Below, piece after piece: positions 1 through 10,750 of a DNA stretch of 64,000 nt. Source of the DNA: Enoplosus armatus (Eukaryota > Chordata > Actinopteri > Centrarchiformes > Enoplosidae); assembly GCF_043641665.1 (NCBI RefSeq), contig NC_092186.1, forward strand, positions 24,553,001 to 24,617,000, written 5' to 3'. A program made the translations under genes and the position numbers. The notes beneath the pieces are model-generated. The model was not told the origin of the DNA. It was given only the letters and a program-made list of their open reading frames with translations, and searched no databases. Position 1 is the first letter of the stretch. Each line of letters opens with the position of its first letter.

Positions 1-3000
1 GCCTGTGATGAACATGAAAGAAGACGAAAGGCGATAGGCATCGGCTAGCCGCCGACATGTCAGCAGCACTCCCAGTTTACGGCGCTCTCTGTTTCAGCTA
101 CGTTTCGGATGCTTCGCCCTGCTTCTAAAGGGCAGCAATGACATCAAACCCACGGGGAGGAAGCCATTTAGCTCTCCTGCGACAGACAGGGGGATTCAAA
201 TTTGACAAGCGGACCGATTGGAATGACAGATAAGGGGAGGAACAAAAGCGTAACGTGTGAGGACATTTGAAAGGGAATCAGACCCTGACTGTCAAGAAAG
301 GTTTTTCCTTTCTATTTTCCCCCCAGATCATCTGGTCTGACTGCTTTTGAAATTTGAGGCAGGGGCGGTACAGCCTATCTGCTTCTTTCACAGCAAGATA
401 CGACTGATTAGTTTATTTCTCCCTCTTTCGCTTTAAGAAAAGATTTTAGCCGATCTACTTTACAATTACAAATTGCAGTTTCATTCGTTTTCTTTCATGT
501 TAATTAATAAAAAAGTTCAAGAAACAAACTTGACTGCAAAGATTTAGCAGCCTACTAGAGGTTGTTGCTAGGCAAAGTTCCAGTACTACGGAACTAAGAA
601 GAACATGCATATAAAGATAAATCCAACATTCAAATTATAGCAGTGGGTTCACATTTATTAAACATGTCCCGCTATAGCACACCGAAATATCTGAATTTGT
701 GTAACTGTCAATACAGTAAACACTGTCAGCAGGACTAAATTCCCAATATGCCTTACTCAATTCATGAATTTTGAAATGTGAGCACATTCATTTGCCTTCA
801 TACAAATGCAATAATATCCAATCTGCTTGTGCTGTTTGTCCAATAAACAGAGAGAAAGGAGACATAATTAGACCCCAGAGAAACAGTGCCGCTGCTGTTG
901 CTACTGTGTCCGCATTACTTTCGCCCTCCACCCCATCCACACCTGCTGCATTGTTATAATAGCCTTACGAAAACACATAGTCCGTGCTCTTGTCTTTGTG
1001 TGGAGTTTAGCAGATCAGCCCTCCTGAATGGCCAGCGCTGATGATGGTAGTCATGGTGATTAGCTTGAATATCGGGCTGTGTTGGGGTAACAGATGGACA
1101 GAAATCACCAGCTCAATGTTGTGCAGCCGAACAAATGTGGGCTTTTGGCAGGAGGACCATTGTTGTTGCTCAATTTTCATGGTCCAGACGTTCATGCAGG
1201 TTCACCAAGAGAGAAAGGATTTTTTTTTTTTTTTTTTTCCCGCCAGAGCAGACACCATTTCTCCTTGGCTAATGAGAGACGAACCCCCCACACCGCCTCG
1301 TCGTCAACCTAAACTCTTTGTTGAGAAATAATCAGAATGATTAATGTTGGAAATGGAACTGCTGAGTTTCGGCTCGCCTGATAGCCTTCCCCAGATTCAG
1401 CTCCCAATTGTCTCGTAATAATGCTAAGCAGCATTTTCAATGAAATTGCGGACAATGAGCAGGCCTCCCCCCCCCCGTCTTATACAGGAAAAAAAGGGTC
1501 ATTTACTTGCATCTCAGGAAGGAGTGGAGGGGCCAGGTGCTCTTAAATCCTCTTGAGATGATCGCTAGGTTTTCAGTCTTCCGGCAAACAATCAGGCTTC
1601 CTCATTCAAACGCTGATATGCCTTTAGGCAGGGCTCTTCATTTCTCTGAGGCTAAATTAATGTCAAATGTCATTGTAGCGAAGAAAATTCGCGAGAAGTA
1701 TCGAACGGCATATCAAAAGGAATACAGTTTGGGGTGAACGTAATGCTGTTACAAGGCTGGTGAGAGTGTTGTTTTTTTTTTTAAATGTGCATACTGCGCA
1801 GTAGATGCCTTTGTTGGCCTTTTAGTAGTAGTAGTAAAAACTGCGCCTTTCCCCATTGTTAGCTTGGTAAATGCACAGACATAGCATATAACTTGCGGCT
1901 GACTCTAGCCTGGACAAAACACACTTACTTGCGCCTCAATGCGCATTCGCTGTGCATCGGGCAACCATTTACGCCAGTTTGCTTTCATTGGCGAAACGGC
2001 TCATTTTATTACCTTCATCAGGACACTGATTTCTCCCATTCCCAGAAACACTCCACTGATGTGATATTAATATTTAAATGCAGCAATATTGATGAGCGTT
2101 CACCTCCAAGGTGGAATAAACAAGGACACATTGCGTCTGAAAAAGAGGCACTTGGTGTGCCGACTGCAGATGGGTTTTTGGGCTAATTGTTAAACTGTAC
2201 ATGCAGCGAGTAAGCAAACGGCACAAATCATTTCCCAGCTCAGTGCGGTGTTCAGCGCTCTGTGCATAATGAGCTTTTGATTTATTCTACTGATCAGTGA
2301 GTTTTTGTAACATAAATTGGACACACTCAGCACCTGAAACTTTACATGCCAAATATGTGGCTTCTTTGTAACGTAATAGATATTACCGACAATGACAGTG
2401 CAGATTACATGTTCACATATTATGTACAATATGCGCACTTTTCCGATTTGTTAGACACAGGAGTATCTAGCAAACAACACTGGCAGTGTTTCTATGCCTC
2501 GTAATGGAAAACTAACACACTGGCAAAACGAAATGAGACAGAAGAAAAGCACTTCAAGCAGTTTCGAAACAGACGAGGAGACAAACAGCGGCGTTTCCAC
2601 GAGGGTGTGTGTGCAGAGCACGCACCATGTTCTTCTTAGGTGGTCCCTGCTGTTCTGTCTGGGAACACTACTGCCTATATTTCATCTAATTTAACTGCAG
2701 CGTATGACTTCTTCAAACATTACATTGCATAAGAATGTCAAGACAATTGCTCTGGATATTTACAGGGCAGCTGAGAATTCTCCAAACCTATGGCACCAAG
2801 TGTTCATTTGTTACTTTACATTTTTGTTCTGTTTCTACATTTTTTATTTTAACATTACAGCTGTGATGTTTGGCACTTTGTGTTGTACAAATAAAATGAA
2901 CCAGCAGCCTGGTTTATTGGTGCAACCATTTATGGGAATATCAGGTGTTTTGACCATCTTGTTTTCTCTCCATATTGTGTTGCCAACTAGTGCACGATGC

Positions 3001-3140
3001 TATCATGTAGGCAGTTAAACATCGTTCCCATACCACATTTTTGATATTCACAGAAAATATCTCATAAATTGTGCCGTGCATAAGAATTTCATTGATATTT
3101 CCAAGATGTAGCATGCATTTTGAAATCGAACGGCCTGCAC
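1..3140. other. Non-coding stretch, no supported gene
   Basis: No exon, RNA gene or recognisable transposon was found. Open frames are short (under about 105 codons) and resemble no protein I know. Simple-sequence runs include poly-T near 1220 and poly-C near 1466. The part at 1340-1740 looks less random than its surroundings and is listed separately as a candidate regulatory block. Confidence 0.6.
1340..1740. other. Candidate conserved non-coding block
   Basis: This block has balanced base composition and several homeodomain-type cores (for example GATTAATG near 1338 and TAAATTAATGTC near 1653). It contains no recognised repeat apart from a short C run near 1466. A 76-codon open frame (1507-1737) lies in it but resembles nothing I know. 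The pattern is typical of conserved non-coding elements around developmental genes, but conservation cannot be judged from one sequence, so this is inference only. Confidence 0.2.
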
Positions 3141-3144
3141 GTGA

Positions 3145-3179
3145 TAGTCGACCGACAGTTGACCAACTGTCATCAACTA
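3145..3179. repeat. Imperfect palindrome / hairpin
   Basis: The left arm TAGTCGACCGACAGTTG (3145-3161) and the right arm CAACTGTCATCAACTA (3164-3179) are inverted copies around a 2-base AC spacer. The inner eight bases match perfectly and the outer part matches with a few changes and one gap. This could be a remnant of a small DNA transposon or a chance hairpin. No matching terminal repeats or target duplication were seen around it. Confidence 0.55.
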
Positions 3180-3184
3180 GCATG

Positions 3185-4460
3185 CGACATGCGCCAGCAA
3201 TGTTAGCTTAGCCCTGCAACCAGCTGCCTTTACTGTCTTTCAGCTAAGATAGCAGTTCTCACAAGCACAACATACCTCAAGCATTACTCGCCAGCTCAGG
3301 TACTTGTGGTCATCAGAGGTCAAAATTAATCAACACATTATTTCTTAGTGAATCTGTCAATTCAAGAATAACCATGAAGGTATTGAAGGTTCGTGTTTCC
3401 AGCAGCCCCCGGGTTAACGTGCTGTATTTAAGGTTGTTGTGACTTATTGGCCCAGTGAAACAATGAAAACCAAAGTTTTACACTAACTCTAACACACATA
3501 TTTCTTCATATACGCATATGCACACAGAATAAGTCATACCTACATTTACAAAGGGTACGTTTAATGTATTCCTCCCTAACACGGTGATATTTGGAAGCTT
3601 GCAGCTCATGTTACAGTGACTTCCTGTTATTTCCACATTACTAAGGTCTTTGGCTCGCTAGGTGATTCCTTAGGTTTTAATGGTAAAACCCGATTTAGTA
3701 AATCACCCAGTTTGGAACTAGCTAGTGAGTAAAAAGACCTTGGGGGGGGCCTCACGATGGACAAACCGTTCACTCAATATTTTAAGGTTAACACTTTTTA
3801 TTTAGCTTTTGGTTTCAGCTCTTGGTTTTACAGCAAGATGCCCCATTAGCGACTGTCCTAAACACCCAAGAAGTTATTGTTTTAAATTCAAGGATTATTG
3901 GTCTTTTATGGGCTGTTAAATCTGTGACTCTATTGGATTTAGGACAACATCAAGAGACATTGATTACACACAGTATGTTGGATCATGCGTGTTTCCCTCT
4001 TCATTCCTGGTAAAAAAAAAAAATAAAAAAAAAAACAGGGACAGACTCAATGGGAATTTCATCCAACAGCAGAGATGTTTTGAATGATCTATGAAGAGTG
4101 AAACAGAGATCATGGGCTTACGTGGGGTGCAGCTTTAAAGTCACACTCTATTCAAAGTCTTTCTTTGGAATGTGAAATATCCACCAGGACCAATGGAGGA
4201 GCAGGCACTCTTAACAGACACAAAGCACAAACACACCTGTTTGCAAACTGGTACTGAGTACTGAGATGAATAATGGAGCTAAAATATGACTGGTTTTGGC
4301 TGCTGGAACAAGCTGTTAACACAGCACAGACGTATTACCACCCTTTAAGCAGTAGTAGTAAATGCAGAGTGTCCTTTCAAAATAAAGTTCCAGTTTCACA
4401 GGAAGCGACAAAATAAGACCAATCTAAGGAATACGTCACAAATACAAACTTAACACATTA
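3185..4460. other. Non-coding stretch, no supported gene
   Basis: No gene or clear mobile element was seen. It holds a G run near 3741-3748 and an A-rich run at about 4012-4035. Open frames are short and unremarkable. Confidence 0.55.
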
Positions 4461-4461
4461 A

Positions 4462-4720
4462 TCACATTGTGCATTGGGGTCTTTTACAGACTCTGTGAAG
4501 CTCTGTAGAGCTGAGGGGAACTGCAGTCAGGTGATAATTCTCTGTGGGTTTGTTACCATGAGCGACCCCTCTCACATCCAAGTGGTCTCGCGACCCATTG
4601 TTAATATAAAAATATTGATTAAAGCCACTGCAACATAAGCTGGCCATTGGCTCAAGGGTATGATTAGGAGTTATTGCTTTGCTTTTGCAGGACTTCAAGC
4701 AGCGCCTTAGCATTGTTAGT
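4462..4720 (-). repeat. Dispersed repeat family C, copy 1 (minus)
   Basis: CTGCAGTCAGGTGATAAT at 4521-4538 is the exact reverse complement of 38545-38562 in copy 3. Further weaker similarity follows on the same side (a TTGCAGTGG core and the GAGC/CACAGA surroundings). The block is a partial copy in minus orientation. From memory, this family is common in percomorph genomic sequence. I cannot name its class, and no coding capacity is visible. Confidence 0.6.
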
Positions 4721-5340
4721 ATGTTTGATTGAAACCAGTGGATATTAACATTTTAGCGTCAATAAAAGACAAACCATAAAAGCTTCCCCCTGTAATGTGA
4801 AAGGTATTTGAAATTAAGACCGAGACTGAAAATGTCAGGGCATCCCATTTAACATGGGCCACGGCAGGGAGCGTACCCCCCCCACCCCCCCTGGGCCGTA
4901 GCACTTATTTGTGCTCTGACAGACATTAAAGGATCATGTCGATATGTTATTGAGCTGTTTTCCTCATCTCTTTATTCCAGCGATCATGATACCCCTCACA
5001 ACTCGACTTTCATCCACTGCCTTAATGTTCTCCGAAATGTATCCAAAATACATCCCCAGGTTTTAACTTTCTTCTTCGTCTTCGTTTTTTTTTTTTAATT
5101 TATTTCAGGGGGGTGCTGTTACTCACATGGGGATAATGAGTTTGTGAGGATTGTAAGCTGTGTTTCAGATGCACTGAATTTGGACATTTTGAACTAGGAT
5201 AAGAATCCAATAGTATTTGTACAAACATGTGGGCCAATAAATAAGCTAGATAGCCAGACGTGCAATCATTAAAGTTCATGGAAGGATTGACAGCAACAAA
5301 GAGTTTTGTTTTATTGAAATTAAATCCTCCATTATTTTTT
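4720..5340. other. Non-coding stretch, no supported gene
   Basis: No gene was found. It includes a short C-rich patch (4876-4890) and a poly-T run near 5086-5096. Nothing else stands out. Confidence 0.5.
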
Positions 5341-5344
5341 AGTC

Positions 5345-5580
5345 TAGGCATGGCTGTAGGGATGCTGTTGCTGGTGGGTCACCAGTTTGGTCCAGATTTT
5401 TACTGAAATATCTCAACAACTATTGGATGGATATTCAACATTTTAATTTGTCCATTTCCATCAGCCACAGCTGGACTTTGTTTAGCGCTAATTGGCAAAT
5501 TATAGCATGCCAACACGCTAAAGTAAGATAGTGAACTTGATAAACATGGCTGTAGACTCTAGTCTTGATTATTAAGAGAC
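5345..5580 (+). repeat. Dispersed repeat family A, copy 1
   Basis: A 29-base tract at 5404-5432 (TGAAATATCTCAACAACTAT onward to GGATGGAT) is identical to 63337-63365 in copy 5. It is followed by the family's later modules: 'CAGCCACAGCTGGACTTTG', 'GCTAATTGGCAAAT' and 'CATGCCAACACGCTAAAGTAAGATAG'. The copy is shortened in the middle compared with copy 2. The family is non-coding and dispersed. I recognise it as frequent in percomorph fish DNA but cannot assign its class. Confidence 0.8.
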
Positions 5581-5584
5581 AAGA

Positions 5585-7740
5585 ATCCCGTGCAAAAATA
5601 ACGAAAACAGGCATGTGAGGTGACGTGAAATCACATAATTAGAAGTAAACAGGGCGTAAAGTAAATAGCAAAAACTAAATCCTAATCCACATCCTACAAA
5701 CTGACGGCATTGGAAATCTTAACCACAAAATGTCGTATTCATGTGTGTTACACACTTCACACACTCCTTATCGACCCTCAGCTACAATAAACCCTAACAA
5801 AACCCTTTTTTTCAGTGTTCTTCACATTCTTTCTGATTCTGAAGTGTTAGTTAAGAAACTAAAGTGAGTGATCGGGAAGGAATCAGGATTTCAATGTGAC
5901 ACTGGAATAGACAATGTCATTGTGAGCTCTTTCGAGTGTTATATAACTTGTGTCTTTGCTGTTGCTAAGTAGGGCAAATGTGATGAACAGCTATGTCACA
6001 TGACACACCACGTCATGGCGATGGCGCTCACGGAGACACTTCCCCAACGGGAGCGATCGCGCTTTTCCTGCCCTGCGCGAGATTGACCTGCATACGTCTT
6101 CTCTTCATTACTTTTTAAATTACTTCCCCGCGGAGCGGAGGACGAAGCTGCTTGTACGTATCTGCAAAGTTCCCGAGCTCCTGATGACTTGAATGCACCA
6201 GCAACCAATGCAGGCTGTGGCGTCGACTGTGCTGCCACTGAGCACTTGAGTCATGTTGAAAATATTTGGACTTCTGAGGCTTTTGTGAGGAACCTGACTT
6301 GAAAACGAACCACGACAGATCAGTATGTCAGGCTGATGTACAGGCTCCACTGCTGGCAGTGAGACGAATAGAGTCGACTACTACTACTGACTACACAGGC
6401 CCCCAGCCACGGAGGCCCTCTGTGATCCTTAAGTGTGTATTTATGAATAATTCATACTTTCATTTCACACTGCTCTGGTTTTTCGATTTTGATTGAAATC
6501 TACAAAAACCGCAAACAAATAAAATCAAGCTGCCTCTCAAATATATTACAGCAGAATTCGGCAAAATGGTCCTGCCGGGTTTCAAAACTGTGCCTCCCTG
6601 GGTGAGAATCGTCGCATTTTTTCCTTAACTTTTATAGTTTATAGAGCAAAGTGCCGTCTCTACATAGACGCTCGGTAAAGTGAGTTCATATAAAAATGTA
6701 CATTTCCATTCCTTCACGGGCATTAGTGCCAGCAGCATCTGTAGAACAACAACTTATGAACACCACGCTTATTTAAAAATAGCATTTTGGGAAGCGGAAG
6801 AAGAAGCATGCTGCTTCACAACAACATTATACCCTACAGCAGCAACAAAATAACAATGAAACAACTTTTTATCTGCTTGAAGTTTTTGTAGGATGCATAG
6901 CAGCACTTAGGACATTTGCTGAAAGGCAAAAAACATTCTATACCGTTGGACCCCATCTCCTGTTTATCCATGCAAACGAAGATTCAGGGAATGAAGTCTC
7001 CAGTGTCTTGTGCTGGCCTAGATAGGATTACAATCAAAGGGAGCAAAAGCAGGGAGCCCATCCCCTTTGCTGCAAACAGAATGAGTAAATGTTTCTCCCT
7101 GTGCTCTCCTCTCTCTGAGTTCTTGTCAAGACAGCAAAGTGGTGCTGTGCCAGCTCTGAAGATCCCGGGCCCAGCTTTCACTTCATGGATTTCGGGGGCT
7201 AATGAAAAGAGAACATGAAAAACTATGACAAAGACGAGTGTAAGAAGAAGAAAGCGTAGGGAATGAAGCGAGAGCGGGGAAATGTGTGTGATGTTCCTCG
7301 GGTTTATTTAATCAGAGCAGAGTGTTCTCAGCCACTGGACAGGCTGTGGAAGATGCCGCGGTTTAATAATAACTCTCCCCGCTGCTCATCTGAAGACCGA
7401 AAGAGAGAAACTAACACGCAGAGCGAACTCATTCATTCATCACCTGCGTCGGCCCGCCGGACGCGTGGTCATCTGTAACTGTCGGCCAGATAAGAGCCAC
7501 AGGGGTTTGAGCGTAGGTGTGACAGGCCGAAACAGGTGCTTGATCTATTGCCGCCTATGTTGAAGCAGCGTGGAGACCCTGGGGCAGAAGGCCCTTCCAG
7601 AGGGTGTCACCGCAAGTAGCATTCGCAGTCTGTCCAATCGCACATCAGCAATTTAAAATACTTAATGAGGAAGTAAGCCTGACGGTGGAGATGGTTGTGG
7701 AGCTGCTGTATGTCCCCTAACACGCTTTCTTGATCCCCTC
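5585..7740. other. Non-coding stretch, no supported gene
   Basis: No exon could be supported. A CpG-rich patch at about 5995-6140 is listed separately. The open frames at 5996-6350 and 6916-7218 overlap on both strands and match nothing I know. Sequence at 7020-7600 is mixed, with no visible repeat. Confidence 0.5.
5995..6140. promoter_or_regulatory. Local CpG-rich patch, possible regulatory element
   Basis: CpG dinucleotides are unusually dense here (for example CATGGCGATGGCGCTCACGG, GGGAGCGATCGCGC and CCCTGCGCGAGA). The surrounding DNA, like most vertebrate DNA, is CpG-poor. A CRE-like half site ACGTCA starts near 6010. The patch is only about 150 bp, there is no TATA box and no convincing first exon follows, so promoter function is inference. 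Confidence 0.25.
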
Positions 7741-7744
7741 AGGC

Positions 7745-7985
7745 TGTCCTGCAGTTTCATTGCTGTTCAGGGGGGTGTGTGATGATGATGATGATGATAA
7801 TAACAACAACAACGTGACACTTCATTGATCTCCTTTGGGAAATTCTCTTTTCGCCACATATTCCAACGGGAAGGTGAGAGTGCAGGAGCAGCTAGAGCTG
7901 AAGGGGATCGAGGGTCTTGCTCAAGGAACACTTCAGAGGGGTGAGTGGCCGCCGACACAAGAGCTCAAACCAGGGGGTCCTCTGG
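7745..7985 (-). mobile_element. SINE/LINE 3' end-like repeat, minus orientation
   Basis: Read on the minus strand, the block ends with a stem 'AATTTCCCAAAGGAGATCAA' leading into a simple-sequence tail of TTG/TTA/TCA triplets (plus 7779-7815, GATGATGATG then AACAACAAC). L2/CR1-type LINEs and the SINEs that share their tails end in this kind of 'TTTCCC...GGGATCAAT plus short tandem repeat'. The decayed LINE at 44.7-46.5 kb also ends that way. The body (7816-7985) with 'GGGTCTTGCTCAAGG' resembles a common fish repeat. No open frame remains. Confidence 0.5.
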
Positions 7986-8029
7986 TTGACATGCTATGAC
8001 GCTGTGATGCTCAAAACCTTGCAGGAAAT

Positions 8030-8415
8030 TGGATTTTTAGCCATGCTAGCGGCGAGGCTCTAGGGATGGCAAATGTCCATCTGTCGTTCCATCAGTCCAA
8101 ACCAAAATATCTCAACCATTTGATGGATTACCAGTACATTTTTTGTCAGACAGACACTCATGGTCCCCAGAAGATGAAGCTCACTGACTTCGGTGATCCC
8201 CTGACTTTTCCACTAGCGCCACAATGAGATCGGGATTCGCGGTTTTGAGTGAAATGTCTCGACGACTATCAAAGAAAAGAAATTTGGCACAGGCATTCAT
8301 GCTTCCCCCAGAATGAATTGTTGAGTGCTGAAATTAGCGAATTAGCGTCAGTGGGCTTACACGCTAAACTCAGATGGTGACAATGGCAAACATTATACCT
8401 TCTAAACAACATCAG
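8030..8415 (+). repeat. Dispersed repeat family A, copy 2 (longest)
   Basis: The modules appear in order: 'AAAATATCTCAACCATTTG' with 'ATGGATT'; 'ACTCATGGTCCCCAGAAGAT'; 'GGTGATCCCCTGACTTTTCC'; 'GTTTTGAGTGAAATGTCTCG'; and the 'ACACGCTAAACTCAGATGGT' end module. It shows the internal duplication typical of this family, in which the 'aaatatctcaac...atgg' and 'gatcccctgactttt' modules recur. It is diverged and non-coding. Confidence 0.75.
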
Positions 8416-10339
8416 AGAGCTGCGAGCGGGGCTGTAGAATCTTTTGTTTAATACACTTGAATTTGAATAGGTTTGTGTGGGCATGAGATGTTGAGAAGAT
8501 ACATGTGTATGTATAATTACCAACGCAGTATTGTTTCTTCTCCTTTGGGTGTAGAGAAAAAAAACAAAAAACAAAAAAACGCTCATAAATGTGCGGCCAC
8601 ACTGGATTTCGCTCCACTATACATTTCTGTTAGGAAGGGCCACATTCCCTTCCGGACACAATGGAGTCCAGCCCGTTCACTTCGTCTGCCCTCCATTACC
8701 CTTAGTTGTATCATACCATGCATATATTTTTGGACTTATTTAGTTTGAGATGTTTGCCCCACCCTAATGGAGTTGAATGGAATTCTGTTGCGTTCCAAAG
8801 ATTTGAATAACTGTCCAGAAATAACAACCCCCGTAAAGGCCTTTACATACTGTGGGCGGGGTTGTTTTTGTGCGATATATTTGCATGTTAATTGTTTTTG
8901 CCATGAGTACCTTCATGCAGAATGTGAATATTACACGGCGGAAAAAAAGCGACATACTTTTTTTTCTGGAAGGTGGATTCTTTTGCTTCCCGAGCTTTCG
9001 CGCCATAAATAAGGGCAAACGTCAACGTCATGCGGAGCAGACATCACATCACGGCTCCTAATGAGAATGGCAGACCTGCTGAAGGTTTGTGTTTCTCATC
9101 ACTGACGAAGGACGCCAAACAGCTCGGTACCTGGCGATCCGAAAGCTCCAGCAGTTTGATTTTCCTCGAACATTGCCAGATGAGCCACTGCGTATCTATT
9201 TATCTGTCTATCGCAAATTCACATCTCTGCCGGTATGAATAGTTTTGATCGGGCGAGCATTTCGCATTTTCGTGTTGCACATTCGTCACATCCCCGGTGT
9301 GTAAAGGCCTTTAGTCTGGGTAATCTGTAGACCACAGAACGGTTTTCTTGGCAATCTGTTTTTGCCAAATTTGTTCGCAGGAAGGTCTGTTGTTGTTGTT
9401 GTTCTGTTGTTCAAATGCTGTCATTCAATGCTTTGAGCTGCACAAATTATTTTCACCGCAATCATGTTGAGGATTTGGGAACCTCAAAGCCTGAACACAT
9501 GAAACCAAAACTATCTGCGCGGCTATGCACAAAGAAATATGTTTTGTGTGATTTGCGTGAATGGACCTTTCTTTTTTTTTTTTAAAGTGGCTGCGGTTCA
9601 GGAGGAGACGCAGGAAGCTGTTCCAGTCAGGTGCATAAATGCATGCTTATACGCTGACTGAAATCTGGCACGCAAAATGTTGGCATTCAGATGTGACGTG
9701 GTGGCGTTTTTTTTTTGTCCTGATAGCGTGTTTGAGTAGACCATAACCTTACAATACATGTACAGAAAAGGGAAACTTGGGCGATAAACAATGGTTAATC
9801 TGAGCATTAAAGCAGCAGCTGTTTTGAGACATTTCATACTGGTTCCTCCCTTGGGGCTCAGTTTTATTTGTTCTGTCTGAAATGTGTGTGCCTTAAAATA
9901 GCATGATGTATGGACCCTACGGTACAATTCCGGGTAGAGTTGATAGCGCGTTTGTGTTTTGTTTGCCTTTGACGTGATATACAATGTCTTGCAGGTAAAG
10001 ATCTCTCAGGGCAGCAACAGACCATTCATCATCAGATGTACAGGAAAAAAAAAACAAAACAAAAACACAGATAAAACAGACTCAAAGACGAGGAAATAAG
10101 CTACGGAATAACATAGATAACCTGTTGTTTGAAGATATGCTAACATGCCAGACAGTTTAAACTGCGGTAAACAAAAAAACAAAAAACAAAAAAAAAGGAA
10201 GCATGAAATGATTGTTGTCTCTGTGGTGGAGGCTGTAATTGTGTTTTTTTCCTCACCCGGACAGTAAAAATGAGCTCAGTTTAAACCTACAAAAATTGCT
10301 ATTATCTGTCACCATTTAAACACAACTCTGACACCAATA

Positions 10340-10750
10340 ACTTGATTTCTCTCTTTCGCTTTGAGGAATCGTTTCACTACGAGGGCTCCATTTTCCCGTA
10401 TTGAACCTGATCTCGCTAATGGAACAGCGGCTGCAACTTTAGTAAACATCAAACATCTCCTGGAGAAAAGTGAGGCCGCCGCCGCCGCCGATGCCACCGC
10501 TGCTGCTGCTGCTGCTGCTGCTGGCGGGAAGAGTTACATTGATTAGCCGTGACCTGTTTGGAGCGCCGCAGGTATGGATGCAGCAGGCAGACACCTTGTT
10601 ATAATTGTGATGAAGCAGCTGTCCTTGGCGGCACTGATTTGGATTACCTCTCCTCTTTGTAACTCTGACAGCCCAAATGAAGAAGCATCCAACATCTTTC
10701 CTTGGGCGGCACGTGGCTTGCGATTTTAAGCGGCTCAAACATTCATTAAT
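10340..10750. other. Candidate conserved non-coding block with triplet repeats
   Basis: This block is well-mixed sequence with ATTA-type cores ('TACATTGATTAGCCGTGACC' near 10535 and 'CATTCATTAATTACGCCCG' near 10740). No recognised dispersed repeat is present. It surrounds a GCC/GCT triplet tract. The appearance suits a developmental enhancer, but conservation is untested. Confidence 0.2.
10475..10523. repeat. Compound GCC / GCT (CAG/CTG) triplet repeat
   Basis: About five GCC triplets (10475-10490) are followed, after a short interruption, by about eight GCT triplets (10499-10523). Frames through it would encode Ala or Ser runs. No flanking sequence suggests a real exon, so I treat it as a simple repeat. 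Confidence 0.85.

Noticed and set aside
10439..10738. Poly-Ser or poly-Ala coding exon at the GCC/GCT repeat
   Set aside because: Frames on both strands are open only because of the triplet repeat, and no flanking coding signal is visible.
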